NCBI GenBank assembly: GCA_905116865.2
Contig: CAJHNH020004678.1
Location: 1 to 64,000, forward strand
Length of the DNA stretch: 64,000 nt
From: Candidula unifasciata
Lineage: Eukaryota > Mollusca > Gastropoda > Stylommatophora > Geomitridae
Direction of reading: 5' to 3'
Shown: positions 1 to 37,814 of the stretch, piece after piece
Numbering within the stretch: position 1 is the stretch's first letter
Layout of the letters: the number at the start of each line of letters is the position of its first letter
Notes under the pieces: generated by a model
Seen by the model: only the letters and a program-made list of their open reading frames with translations
Databases searched by the model: none
What the model was told of the DNA's origin: nothing
Made by a program: the position numbers and the translations under genes

Positions 1-3000
1 AACAAACATAACCACTAACCACAGCGGCATCACCAACAACAAAATAACCACTAACCACAGCGGCATCACCAACAACAACATAACCACTAACCAAAGGGCC
101 ATCACCAACAACAAAATAACCACTAACCACAGCGGCATCACCAACAACAAAATAACCACTTACCACAGCGGCATCACCAGCAACAACATAACCACCAACC
201 ACAGCGGCATCACAAACAACAACATAACCACCAACCACAGCAGTATCACCAACAACAACATAACCACCAAACACAGCGGTATCACCAACAACAACATAAC
301 CACCAACCACAGCCGTATCACCAACAACAACGTAACCACTAAACACAGCGGCATTACCAACAACAACATAACTACCAACCACGGCGGCATCACCAACAAC
401 AAAATAACCACTTACCACAGCGGCATCACCAACAACAACATAACCATTAGCTACAGCGGCATTACCAACAACAACATAACCACTAACCACAGCGGCATCA
501 CCAACAACAACATAACCACTAACCACAGCGGCATCACCAACAACAACACAAATACCAGCCACAGCGGCTTCACCAACAAAAACATAAGAATGTACCACAG
601 CGTCATCACCAACAACAACATAACCACCAACCACAGCGGCATCACCAACAACAAACATAACCACAAACCACGGCAGCATCACCAACAACAACATAACTAC
701 CAACCACGGCGGCATCATCAAAAACAACAGAACTACCAACCACAGCGGCATCAAAAGCAACAACATAACTACCAACCACAGCGGCATCATAAACAACAAC
801 ATAACTACCAACCACAGTGGCATCACCAACAAAAACATGACCACAACCCACAGCGGCATCACCAACAAAAACATACCCACTAACCACAGCGGCATCACCA
901 ACAACAACATAACCACTAACCACAGCAGCATCACCAACAACAACATAACCACAGCGGCATAACCAACAACAACATAACCACTAACCACAGCGGCATCACC
1001 AACAACAACATAACCACTAACCAGAGCGGCAACACCAACAACAACATAACCACTAACCACAGCGTCACCACTAACGAAAACATAACAACGTACCACAGCG
1101 GCATCACCAACAACAAAATAACCACCAACCACGGCGGCATTACCGACAAAATAACCACCAACCACAGCGGCATCACCAACAACAAAAAACCACCAACAAC
1201 AGCGGCATCACCAACAACAAAAAACCACCAACAACAGCGGCATCACCATCAACAACATAACCACTCACCACAGCGGCATCACAAACAACAATATAACCAC
1301 TAACCACGGCGGCATCACCAAGAACAACATAACTACCAACCACGGTGGCATCACCAACAACAACATATCCACCAACCACAGCGGCATCAAAGTCAACAAC
1401 ATTACAAAAAACCACTGCGGCATCACCAACAACAACATATCCACCAATTACAACAGCACCACCAACAACAACCAACCACATTGGCATCACCAACAACAAC
1501 ATAGCCCCCAACCACATCGGCATCACCATCAACAACATAACCACAAACCACAGCGGCATCACCAACAACAACATAATTACCATACACGGCGGCATCACAA
1601 AAGAAAAAACATAACAACCAACCACAGCGACACCAAAAACAACAACATAACCACAAACCACAGCGGCATCACCAACAGCAACATAACTACCAACCACAGC
1701 GGCAACACTAACAACAACATAACTACCAACCACAGTGGCATCACCAACAAAAACATAACCACAACCCACAGCAGCAATACTAACAAAAACATAACCACTA
1801 ACCACAGCAATATCACCAACAACAACATAACCACTAACCACAGCGGCATCACCAACAACAACATAACCACTAATCACAGCGGCATAACCAACAAAAACGT
1901 AACCACTAACCAGAGCGGCATCACCAACAACAACATAATCACTAACCACCGCGGCATCACTAACAACAACTACCAGCCACATCGGCATCACCAACAAAAA
2001 CATAACAACGTACCACAGCGGCGTCACGAACAACAACATAACCACCAACCACAGCGGCATCACCAACAACAAAATAACCACTAACCACGGTGGCATTACA
2101 GACAACAACATAACCACCAACCATAGCGGCATCACCAACAACAAAATAACAACCAACCACCAACCACAGCGGCATCACAAAAAACAACATAGCAACCAAC
2201 CACAACAGCACCACCAACAACAACACAACCACCAACAACAACAGCATCACCAACAACAACATAACAAGCAACCACCAACAACAGCGGCATCACCAGCAAC
2301 AACACAATCACTAACCACAGCAGCATCACCAACAACAACATAACCACTAACCACAGCGGCATAACTAACAAAAACATAACCAAAAACCACGGCGGCATCA
2401 CCAACAACAACATAACCACTAACCACAGCGGCATAACTAACAAAAACATAACCAAAAACCACGGCGGCATCACCAACAACAACATAACTACCAACCACGG
2501 CGGCATCATCTAAAACAACAGAACTACCAACCACAGCGGCATCACCAACAAAAACATAACCACTAACCACAGCGGCATCACCAACAACAAAATAACCACT
2601 TACCACAGCGGCATCACCAGCAACAACATAACTACCAACCACGGCGGCATCATCAAAAACAACAGAACTACCAACCACAGCGGCAAAACCAACGACAACA
2701 TAACCACTAACCACAGCGGCATCACCAACAACAACATAACCACTAACCACTGCGGCATCACTAACAACAACACAACTACCAGCCACAGCGGCATCACCAA
2801 CAAAAACATAACAACGTACCACAGCGGCATTACCAACAACTACATAACAACTAACCACAGCGGCATTACCAACAACAACATAACTACCATACACGGCGGC
2901 ATCACAAAAAAACAACATAACAACCAACCACAGCGGCACCAAAAACAACAACCAACCACCAAACACAGCGGCATCACCAACAACAACATAACTACCAAAC

Positions 3001-3592
3001 AAAGCGGCGTCACCAGCAACAACCAACCACCAAACACAGCGGCATCACCAACAACAACATAACTACCAACCACGGCGGCATCACAAAAAACAACATAACA
3101 CCAAACACAGCAGCACCAAAACTAACAACATAACCACAAACCACAGCGGCATCACTAACAAAAACATAACCACTAACCACAGCGGCATCACCAACAACAA
3201 CATAACCACTAACCACAGCGGCATCACCAACAACAACATAACCACTAACCACAGCGGCATCACCAACAACAACATAACCACTAACCACTGCGGCATCACT
3301 AACAACAACACAACTACCAGCCACAGCGGCATCACCAACAAAAACATAACAACGTACCACAGCGGCATTACCAACAACTTCATAACAACTAACCACAGCG
3401 GCATTACCAACAACAACCTATTAACTAACCACAGCGGCATTACCAACAACAACATAACCACCAACCACAGCGGCATTACCAACAACAACATAACCACTAA
3501 CCACAGCAGCATTACCAACAACAACATAACCACCATCCACAGCGGCATTACCAACAACAACCTATCCACTAACCACAGCGGTATCACCAACC
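1..3592. repeat. 36-bp minisatellite, about 100 copies
   Basis: Unit built of aaccaacaacaacataac plus cactaaccacagcggcatc-like halves, with many single-base variants and some short insertions and deletions. It runs off the left edge. Because 36 is a multiple of three, low-complexity frames stay open on both strands (up to 327 codons on the minus strand). These show no coding features beyond the repeat. Confidence 0.95.
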
Positions 3593-3724
3593 CTGGTGTA
3601 GCAGCTATGGTAGAGGATATGAGGGAGGCGAAAGGGCGGAGAGGATAGGAGACAATGACAACGGACCAGAAAATGACGGCTACAGAAAAATACCGAACAT
3701 TTGTTGCATATAAAAAATAATCAT
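3593..3724. other. Spacer between the 36-bp array and a LINE
   Basis: About 130 bp of unique, purine-rich sequence without a recognisable gene. It ends in an atcatcatca run, which is the likely 3' tail of the adjacent minus-strand LINE. Confidence 0.5.
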
Positions 3725-4300
3725 CATCAGGTGTGAGCGATCATGCCTCTCCACAATCTGCTGACACATCTCTATGCTATGCAACAAGACTGTCAAGAAT
3801 CTTCTCTCGTTGTCTTCCTCTGTCCCTTCTTTCACAGATCTTTCCAGTTGTGCTAACATGTTCCATTTTCCCTCTTCTCATAACATGGCCGAACAATGAT
3901 GACTGTCTCCTGATGTCTGTGATAAGTTGTCTTTGGGATTCCGCCTCTTTTAAAACCACTTGGTTGCTTTTTTTGGCTATCCAGGGTATTTTAAGCAATT
4001 CTTCTGTGAAACTCTCATCTCCGAAGCCTCAAAAAATTGTTTGGCCTGCCTACCGATTGTCCAGGATTCACAGTCATATTTTAAAACTGGATGTATGTAG
4101 CAAGCACGATTTCTTCTTCTAACTCCTAATGACAAAGATATATTGCATAAGATGATCTTCATTAAAAAAATTGCAACTTTTGCGTGTACTATTATGTTTC
4201 TTTTCTCAGTAATGCATCTCCCATTTGATGTAATCCATGTGCCCAGATAATTAAATGTCTGTTCGTGTCCCAAAATAACACCAGTTTTAATTTAATTTTG
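3725..4300 (-). mobile_element. RTE-like non-LTR retrotransposon, 3' fragment
   Basis: Minus-strand frames give FNYLGTWITSNGRC, KYDCESWTIGRQ and, after frameshifts, LFGHVMRRGKMEHVSTTGKI and DRGRQREKILDSL: the region after the reverse transcriptase palm in this LINE group. A tgatgatgat-like tail on the same strand marks its 3' end. It is broken by frameshifts and stops and inactive. Confidence 0.8.
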
Positions 4301-4322
4301 TTTCTTTCTTTTCTTGTGGCAG

Positions 4323-4433
4323 GGAAAGACACAGCCATACAAACGATAAGTGAGTATGGCCGTGGGGAAACACAGCCATCTACAGAGTCAATGAACTCTG
4401 AAATGTTAGAAGCGCCATTGTCAGCGAGCAAAG
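4323..4433 (+). CDS. Possible isolated exon (unconfirmed)
   Basis: A pyrimidine-rich acceptor (ttctttcttttcttgtggcag) and a possible donor (aaag|gttagc) flank 111 nt open in one frame, reading KDTAIQTISEYGRGETQPST, then ESMNSEMLEAP and a few more. Base composition differs from the surrounding AT-rich DNA. I do not recognise the peptide. It could be an exon of an unseen gene or chance; the donor is weak. Confidence 0.2.
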
Positions 4434-4639
4434 GTTAGCTGGTTGACTATTCCTATCATAAATTTATAGTGGCAGGACCTAAGGGACAACGAACAAAGAT
4501 ACACTAGATTCCATCGGGGTTTTCTATCCAGTTATGCAAAGTGGTTTGGAAACTAACATAACCACCAACCACCAAACATTTTTATTCAAATTTTTCCTAC
4601 ATCTTGCTTCTGACACTGATCATCGTTTAGTTACTAATT

Positions 4640-4925
4640 TTTGAGTAACTTGAATTTAAAACTTCAAGGAAAACATGGCAACATCATTCTATCCTGTGAT
4701 GAAATCGGATCTTTCGTTCACAAATTTAAGTCTTGCAAACGACGGGAGGGGAAACATGTGTAAAGTCAATGACCCGCAGAGCGCCTAGGTCAACCAAACC
4801 TCCTTGTAGTGCATGCCGGAAAGCTGGTTTCAGCCTAACGGGAGCAATGGCTCGCTTCGAAGGAGACGGGCACCAGACAGGTCATATTTTTTCCTGGCCT
4901 GCCACGCAACGGGCCTAGCAAGCCG
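4640..4925 (+). other. GC-rich segment before LINE, unrecognised
   Basis: Richer in CpG than its surroundings, with an open frame of 61 codons (4733-4918) containing CSACRKAGFSLTGAM. No family is recognised. It may be upstream sequence of the adjacent LINE fragment or another decayed element. Confidence 0.3.
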
Positions 4926-5800
4926 GCAGTGGTGTATGATTGCTACTACTCAAGAAACATGGATTTTTTTTTTTAAAAAACAAGGCGTTAGGCAGGGACG
5001 TGTACTACAAACGGATTTATTCAATTTGTACGGTTAAATAATACTTAGATCCATACATGGTATGCCAGAAATATCGGTTGGTGGGCATATTGTTAACAAC
5101 CAACGATATTCTGACGATATAGTTTTGATCACTGAAAATGAAACACAACTGCAAGAAATGATGGATATTATATTAACGGAAAGTGAAAACATAGATCTTA
5201 GTTTGAACACACAAAAAAAAAAAAACAGAAGTAATGGTAATTACAAAGAAAACTTTCCCTCCAAATTGCAACAACAAAGTCAATGGGACAAACCTCAAGC
5301 AAGTTGATATATTTAAGTACTCGAGTACCCCGATAACATCAGATGGAAGAGTATTAAGGAAGTTAAATGTCGAATAGCTCAAGCAAAGGCATTTTACAAA
5401 ATGAAAAATATTTCATGCAATCATTCTTTGTCAGTTAAGACGAGAAATAGAACTCTTAAAGGCTATATAAATCACATCTTGTCATACGGAAGTGAATCGT
5501 GAACAGTTGGTAGATTAGTAAAAACTTGTTTGGAAGCTGCTGAGGCATGGTTTTTAGACGAATGATGAGAATACCCTAGACAGATTTTTTTTTTAAAAAG
5601 TAATGAAGATATCTTGAAAGAAACTGACTCACGAAGAGAACTGATTGCCTACACCAGAAAGAGACATTCTTTGGTCATTTGAGTAGAAAAGATGCTGGAC
5701 AGTTTGACATCATGGCATAGAAGATCATCTGTGTCAGAGCTGATTGAAAGTACACGAGACAGAAGGTTGTGGATAGACATAACTACCAACGACACACGGC
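4926..5800 (+). mobile_element. RTE-like non-LTR retrotransposon, reverse transcriptase to 3' end, inactive
   Basis: Across frameshifts it reads KQGVRQGRVLQTDLFNLYG, then VGGHIVNNQRYSDDIVLITE (the YADD catalytic box with serine in place of alanine), SYGSES, WFLDE and SVSELIESTRDRRLWIDITT. These are the palm and C-terminal parts of a LINE reverse transcriptase. Stops and poly-A/T indels break it. Same family as 3725, 21750 and 55385. Confidence 0.85.
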
Positions 5801-6479
5801 ATGGACTTTGGGAAGAAGACCAGATAATGTTCAGGGATATATATGGTAAGGAATCTTACATTTCGTATCCTAATTCTACCATTCCACTACATTTTACAAT
5901 TTTTTAAAGCTCTTTTCCTCACCTTATCTGACAAATATGTATGGCAAATCATCTTCTTTAGCATGATTCATGCTAAGATTGACGAAGATATTCTACATTT
6001 AACTTCTTTTATCAGCAAACCCTTGTACTGTCATCCCCACGTGGGATGCAATTTGTTGTTATTTGAAGCGCCACCTTGGCTTTTGCCGGGGCCCCTGGAT
6101 ATAGTCGGGCCATGTATGTGGCCATAACGGCTGAAAGGGGTTTATGGAACCTTTCCACGGGTGGTTCTCACCCGCATGGGGGCACTTCGTGTCACCGGGT
6201 GTTTATTGCTTGTGTGATGTCCTGGTGGGGTACAACAGGCAAAGCAACTTCTTTTATACATCAGCTGCTATTTTTTAAGTACCTAGCTATTTGAATGTTT
6301 TGACTTAGTATCATTTGCCATGTTTCATTCATGAGAATATACAAAACAGCAGTATTTGTGTTTAAAATCAAGAATTTTGTTTTGATTTAACTGTTACAAA
6401 TGTAAATCAGCTTTTGTAATATATCCAATGTCTTTAATGGATAACAATTTAGGGGTGTGTTTTGAGCGTCACCTTACCA
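5801..6479. other. Intergenic, no gene seen
   Basis: AT-rich apart from about 170 bp of GC-rich sequence (6065-6240) with ccgggg and cacccgcatgggggc stretches. That patch resembles a fragment of a repeat, but I cannot name it. Confidence 0.4.
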
Positions 6480-6549
6480 AAATTGTCAGCTAGCTGATTT
6501 TACACTGCAGCCGACTAGGACACGACAGTACTCAATGATAATAAAAGCC

Positions 6550-31478
<24,929 letters not shown>

Positions 31479-33970
31479 TTCCAGCTGTCTTGATATCGAT
31501 GTCATCACTGGCTCCAAAGCTGAAGGCAGTCTATTAGTTCCAGCTGTCTTCATAGCGATGTCATCACTGGCTCCAAAGCTGAAGGCAGTCCATTAGTTTC
31601 AGCTGTCTTCATATCGATGTCATTACTGGCTCCAAAGCTGAAGGCAGTCCATTAGTTCCAGCTGTCTTCATAGCGATGTCATCACTGACTCCAAAGCTGA
31701 AGGCAGTCCATTAGTTCCAGCTGTCTTCATATCGATGTCATTACTGGCTCCAAAGCTGAAGGCAGTCCATTAGTTCCAGCTGTCTTCATAGCGATGTCAT
31801 CATTGACCCAAAAGCTGGAAGGCTGTCCCATGTTTACTGGCTTCCAGCTGTCTTCCAATATCGATGTCATTACTGGCTCCAAAGCTGAAGGCATCAGTCC
31901 ATTAGTTCCAGCTGTCTTCATATCGATGTCATTACTCTGGCTTGCCAAAGCTGAAGTCAGTCCCATTAGTTCCCTGCTGTCCTTCATCGCGATGGTCATC
32001 TACTGGCTCCAAAGCTGAAGGCAGTCCCATTAGTTTCCAGCTGTCTCTTCATAGTCGATTTACATCACTGACTACAAAGCTGAAGGCGCCCATCAAGTTC
32101 CAGCTGTCTTGGTGATCGATGTACTCAACTGGCTCCCAAAGCTGAAGGCAGTCCATTAGTTCCCAGCTGTCTTGTATCGATGTCATCACTGGCTCAAAAG
32201 CTGAAGGCAGTCCATTCGTTCCCGCTGTCTTCATATTGTCATCACTGGCTCCAAAGCTGAAGGCAGTCCATTAGTTCCAGCTGGGATCTTCATATCGATG
32301 TCATCACTGGCTCCAAGCTTGAGGCATCCCATTAGTTCCGAGCTTGGTCTTGATAGCGATGTCATCACTGGCTTCAAAGCTGAAGAGGCAGTCCATTAGT
32401 TCGCAGCTGTCCATATATATCGATGTCATCACTGGCTCCAAAGCTGAAGGCGAGTCCATTAGTTTTCCAGCTGTCTTCATATCGATGTTCATCTACTGGC
32501 TCCAAAGCTGACAAGGCAGTCCATTAGTTTCCAGCTGTCTTCATATCGATGTCACGACTGACTCCACAGCTGAAGGCAGGCCATTAGTTCCAGCTGTCTT
32601 TCATATCGATGTCATCACTGGCTCCAAATCTGAAGGCAGTCCATTAGTTTCCAGCTGTCTTGATAAGCGATGTCATACACTACTTGTCTCCAAAGCTGAC
32701 GGCAGTCCATTTTAGTTCCAGCTGTCCTTGATCTCGATGTCCATCACTGGCTACCAAAGCTGAAGGCAGTCCAATAGTTGTGCCAGCTGTCCTTGATATT
32801 GATGCTCATCAACTGGCTCCAAAGCTTAAGGCAGTCCAGTAGTTCCCCGCTGTCTTCATATCGATGTCATCACTGGGCTCCAAAGCTGAAGGCAGTCCAT
32901 TAGTTCCCGCTGTCTTCATATCAACGATGTCATCACTGGCTCTAAAGCTTGAAGGCAGTCCCCATTAGTTTACAGCTGTCTTCATATCGATGGTCCAATC
33001 ACTGGCTCCAAAGCTGAGGCCAAAGTCCATTAGTTCCAGCTGTCCTTTCATAGCGATGTCCTCACTGTCCTCAAAGCTGAAGGCAGTCCATTAGTTCCAG
33101 CTGTCTTTCATATCGATGTCATCCACTGGCTCCCTAGCTGAAGGCAGTCCAGATCAGTTCCAGCTGTCTTTGATTATAGATGTCATCATTCTGTCTCAAA
33201 AGCTGAAGGCAGTCCATTAGTTCCACTGTCTTCATATCGATGTCAATCAAACTGGCTCCAAAGCTGACGGCATTCCATCAGTTCTCAGCTGTCTTTATTC
33301 TCGCGATGTCAATCCTGACTCTAAGCTGCTAAGCAGTCCATAGTTCCAGCTGTCTTGATAGCGATGTCCATCACTCACTGGCTCCAAGCTGAAGGCAGTC
33401 CCATCAGTTCCAGCTGTCTTCATAAAGATGTACATCACTGCTCCAAAGCTGAGGCAGTCCCATCAGATTCCAGCTGTCTTGATTATCGGATGTCATCACT
33501 GGCTCCAAAGCTGAAGGCAGTCCATCAGTTCCAGCTGTCTTGATATCGATGTCATCATGGCTCCAAGCTGAAGGCAGTCCATAGTTCCAGCTGTCTTGAT
33601 AGCGATGTCATCACTGGGTCCCCAAACTGAAGGCAGTCCTAGTTCCCGCGTCTTATAAAGATGTCACATGGCTCCAAAAACTGAAAGGGAGCCATTTGTT
33701 CCGCTGTCTTATACGGGTGTCACACTGGCTCCCAAAATGAAGCAGTCCATAGTTCCCGTGCTTTACGATGCATCAGGTCCAAGCTGAAGCAGTCCATATT
33801 CCAGCGTCTTGAAAAGATGTCATCACTGGTCCAAAACTGGGCAGTCCCTTAGTTCCAGCTGTCTTTAATTTGATGTCACATGGCCCAAAGCTGAAGGCAG
33901 CCAAGTTCCAGCTGTCTTATAGCGATGTCATCCTGACTCAAAAACGAAGGCAGTCCATAGTTTTCCCGCC

Positions 33971-33987
33971 NNNNNNNNNNNNNNNNN
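33971..33987. other. Assembly gap (17 N)
   Basis: Seventeen Ns. Sequence on both sides is indel-ridden: the 59-bp array to the left loses its period progressively from about 31800. Confidence 0.99.
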
Positions 33988-34395
33988 TCCTAACCGGTTT
34001 CTCTAGCGGTCTAGCCCTCACTGTCTTCTCATGGCGGTTCGGGGCTAAACTGTCCTCTCAAGCGGTCCCGGGGCTAACTAACCTCTCAAGCGGTCCCGGG
34101 GCTAACTTTATTTCCCCGCTTTCCCGCCTTTCTGGCGTACCCTCTCCATCACTTCTCTGTCACCTGTCTTTGGTGGTCACGTCTGGATGAACGTATCTCA
34201 CAGTTCACGGGCACTCGTCGAATGTTTCATCCCTCACTGTCAGATGTCATGGCGGTGTGTTCTGCATAGCTGGCTAGGCCATGGCTTTCTAATCACCTAT
34301 TTCTGTCATTTCACACAGTGATGGATTAGTACGCTGTGTGGTGGTCTGAAATGTATGCTTGTTCATTTAACCCCTTTTCTGCCTATATTTCGTTA
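33988..34395. other. Unrecognised sequence right of the gap
   Basis: About 130 bp contain short reiterations (gcggtcccggggctaac), probably a degraded GC-rich tandem repeat, followed by unique sequence up to the second copy of the duplicated block. No gene is seen. Confidence 0.5.
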
Positions 34396-34628
34396 CACCA
34401 TTGGCATAGACTGTTTAGGTTTTGATGACGGATCAACACCATAGCACAAGGGTAGTAACCCATGAGTGCTCAGTTCTACTTGTAACTCAAGCCTGAATCT
34501 AAAGAATCTCACAAATCTAGATTGTTGATGAAGTAATATGTTGAAACTGGTTTTGAAATAACCTTTCATGATATAGAAAACCACTTTCAGTTCTGTATAA
34601 TGTGGTCTATGGAACATGAGCTTTTTAA

Positions 34629-34963
34629 TGAATAAAATCAGGGATTTATCATTCCCCATTGCTCCAGGATTTATCACTCCCCATTGCTCAGGGATTTATC
34701 ACTCCCCATTGCTCAGGGATTTATCACTCCCTATTGCTCCGGGATTTATCACTCCCCATTGCTCCGGGATTTATCACTCCTCATTGTTCCAGGATTTATC
34801 ACTCCTCATTGCTCCAGGATTTATCACTCCCCATTGCTCCAGGATTTATCACTCCTCATTGCTTCGGGATTTATCACTCCCCATTGCTTCGGGATTTATC
34901 ACTTCCCATTGCTCCGGGATTTATCACTCCCCATTGCTCAGGGATTTATCACTCCCCATTGCT
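34629..34963. repeat. 25-bp minisatellite, left part (copy 2)
   Basis: About 13 units of the array at 27066, interrupted at 34963 by a LINE insertion. Confidence 0.95.
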
Positions 34964-35728
34964 GAAATAATTGCACTGGAAACAGCAGTATACCACCTAA
35001 AGACTGTAATGGATGTTTACCCCTCAAAGGTCCAAAATATTGTCATCTTTACAGATTCAATGTCTGCCCTTCAAGCTCTGGAGGGCAATGAACGCTGCAG
35101 AACTGACATAGCCAAGATAATCCTGGATGCCGATCAGCTTATTACCTCATACAACATCAGAATAGTGATGCAGTGGATTCCAGGTCACTCCGGCACACCA
35201 GGTAATGACAGAGCTGACAGATTGGCAAAGAAAGGAGCAACACAAGAACAACCACCTACAGCGACAACCCTCCAGACAGCAAAAACACTGATAAGAGCTA
35301 TAAACAAAGAGACTTGGTTGAACAGATGGGCCATGGGAGACACTGGAAGAGAGGTTTATAGACATATGTCTGGCCCTGATCCTAATGACAGCATTAACCA
35401 TCTAACAAGAAGGGACCAGGCCACCATCTTCAGACTTAGAACGCAACATACTCCACTCAATGGACACCTAAACAGAATACAGCCACAACACTCCCCAGAG
35501 TGCCAGCTATGTAACTACCCCTACGAAACTGTTGAACACCATCTCTTTGAATGCCCAAAACTCAGTGAGACAAGAAGAATGCTACTCCCTCCGAGACCAG
35601 ACAAGTGGAACACCTTGTACGGAGGAAAAGAACAGCTTGTGAAAACATGCAAATTCCACTACATGGCATTGGGCCAAAGGGCGAAAGCTCATGCGCCGCT
35701 GGATCGATAACAACAACAACAACAACAA
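34964..35728 (+). mobile_element. 5'-truncated LINE carrying an RNase H domain, inserted in the 25-bp array
   Basis: One intact frame (34964-35710) of 248 codons: ALETAVYHLK (second acidic residue), IVIFTDSMSALQALE, VMQWIPGHSGTPGNDRADRL (His and final Asp of RNase H), then a Cys/His motif CQLCNYPYETVEHHLFECPK and a stop. The first catalytic strand of RNase H is missing through truncation. The 3' tail is (caa)7. The 15-bp tcactccccattgct flanks both ends as a target-site duplication, though the host repeat makes this less diagnostic. It looks young. Confidence 0.92.
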
Positions 35729-36655
35729 TCACTCCCCATTGCTCAGGGATGTATCACTCCCCATTGCTTCGGGGTTTATCACTCCCCATTGCTCCGGGAT
35801 TTATCACTCCCCATTGCTCCGGGATTTATCACTCCTAATTGCTCAGGGATTTATCACTCCCCATTGCTCAGGGATTTATCACTCCCCATTGCTCAGGGAT
35901 TTATCACTCCTCATTGTTCCAGAATTTATCACTCCTCATTGCTCCAGGATTTATCACTCCCCATTGCTCCAGGATTTATCACTCCTCATTGCTTCGGGAT
36001 TTATCACTCCCCATTGCTTCGGGATTTATCACTTCCCATTGCTCAGGGATTTATCACTCCCCATTGCTCAGGGATTTATCACTCCCCATTGCTCAGGGAT
36101 GTATCACTCCCCATTGCTTCGGGGTTTATCACTCCCCATTGCTCCGGGATTTATCGCTCCCCATTGCTCCGGGATTTATCACTCCTCATTGCTTCGGGAT
36201 TTATCACTTCCCATTGCTCAGGGATTTATCACTTCCCATTGCTCAGGGATTTATCACTCCCCATTGCTCCGGGATTTATCACTCCCCATTGCTTCGGGAT
36301 TTATCACTCCCCATTGCTCCGGGATTTATCACTCCTCATTACTTCGGGATTTATCACTCCCCATTGCTCCGGGATTTATCACTCCTCATTGCTCCAGGAT
36401 TTATCACTCCCCATTGCTCAGGGATTTATCACTCCCCATTGCTTCGGGATTTATCACTCCCCATTGCTCAGGGATTTATCACTTCCCATTGCTCCAGGAT
36501 TTATCACTTCCCATTGCTCCAGGATTTATAACTCCCCATTGCTCAGGGATTTATCACTCCCCATTGCTCCAGGATTTATCACTCCTCATTGCTCCAGGAT
36601 TTATCACTCCCCATTGCTCTGGGATTTATCACTCCTCATTGCTCTGGGATTTTTA
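35729..36655. repeat. 25-bp minisatellite, right part (copy 2)
   Basis: About 37 units. All three forward frames stay open (up to 323 codons), reading SLPIAPGFITPHCSGIYH-like repeats; this is a property of the unit. Confidence 0.95.
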
Positions 36656-36977
36656 AATGGGCCTATGGTAGCTGTTATTTTGTGCCTTTGTCTGAAGAGA
36701 CTGACATACAAATGCACTACCAAGAAATCACCTTGTTCTTCAATAAACAAAGAGCTTTGAGACCAATGACATTAATCATATTCATACCTGTCATTTTTGG
36801 AGTTGAGACAGTCACCATAAGACTAAGCCATGTCGATGTCTGGTTGCACAGAAAAGTGCTATTATAACAAGAGTTCTTGTGAGTCTATATATCAAATCAT
36901 CAATGGAAAAAAAGACACCACTGTTTTGATGTGTTAAAACATGTTGTAATTACGACCCTGCTATCTTCACAATTCAG

Positions 36978-37125
36978 ACATGCTGTTGTTGTTTTCGGTG
37001 GGCTCAAAGGACTAGAAGCCAGTTTGGAGGCTGACAGCAACATTCAGTCGGATGACCCTAGTGAACTTTTTCAACATTACGTGAACATTTGTCCAGGCCA
37101 AGGTAGCAGAACAATTCGTACAGAG
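36978..37125 (+). pseudogene. SPOUT1: Second copy of SPOUT1 exon 9
   Basis: Identical to 27516-27663 except for one synonymous change (Phe ttt to ttc), with the same acceptor and donor. It sits in a near-identical block of introns and repeats. Either it is the other haplotype placed next to the first by the assembly (preferred), or part of a true tandem duplication. No exon 1-8 copies accompany it. Confidence 0.8.
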
Positions 37126-37324
37126 GTATGACTTCTTTTTCTGCAATAATTGTAGTTGATTGCATTCTTGAAGTAAAAGAATTGTTGGATTTAAACTTTC
37201 CTTCCAGTATTGCGGCTTATAGATAGACTAGAACCCATTGACTTAGACTGCATTATTCAGTTGCAAATCTTGTAGGAACAAATCTGAGGAACTCCTTTTA
37301 ACCTAGTTAGTTAGTTAGGTTATC

Positions 37325-37660
37325 ACCACTGCACTCCGGACATGTCCATAGGTGCTCAGATCCTCCCCTCAGTATGAACCCCAATGTCCGATGGCTAATA
37401 GTACCAGTTCTCACTTGATTAACAGTCTTCTGGTATGTCTGGTGTGCATCTCGTTTTTTGCTATGCCGATTTTAATTCCCAAGTCTGTCATTCTGGTGAG
37501 TGATGTGGTTTCACTGCCCCCAAAGTCCTATATCCTTCCTATTTCTCTGAGGGCATTAACAATCAACATGATCCATAGACTGACCGTCGGTAATGATAGT
37601 GGATCCAGCCAACCTATCAGCTCTTTCATTTCCGTTTAACCTGATAAGATATAACATATT
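37325..37660 (-). mobile_element. RNase H-type LINE C-terminal fragment (copy 2 of 27845)
   Basis: Same NERADRLAG block and position as at 27845-28195, with a one-base loss near 37430 and a shorter form around 37560. Confidence 0.8.
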
Positions 37661-37814
37661 TAGCACCTGTGATGACAAGGTAGGACCACAATGTCTGGGT
37701 TTGATACAGTTACTGATTAGGGTGATCTTTTTAAGGGTATAGTACTGGGAATTTATGTACTGGGAAACTTGAAACAAATTTTGTTTTTTGTCAAGGAGAA
37801 TTACAGTAGGTAAA

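Noticed and set aside
1..3592. CRISPR-like regular array
   Set aside because: Units are contiguous without unique spacers, and the DNA is eukaryotic. The same applies to all other arrays here.
34616..35710. 364-codon frame joining repeat peptides to RNase H
   Set aside because: The first 116 codons are the 25-bp minisatellite read through by chance; only the part from 34964 belongs to the LINE.
35691..36760. Frames of 321-323 codons (PHCSGIYH repeats)
   Set aside because: Minisatellite artefacts: overlapping frames with the same unit.
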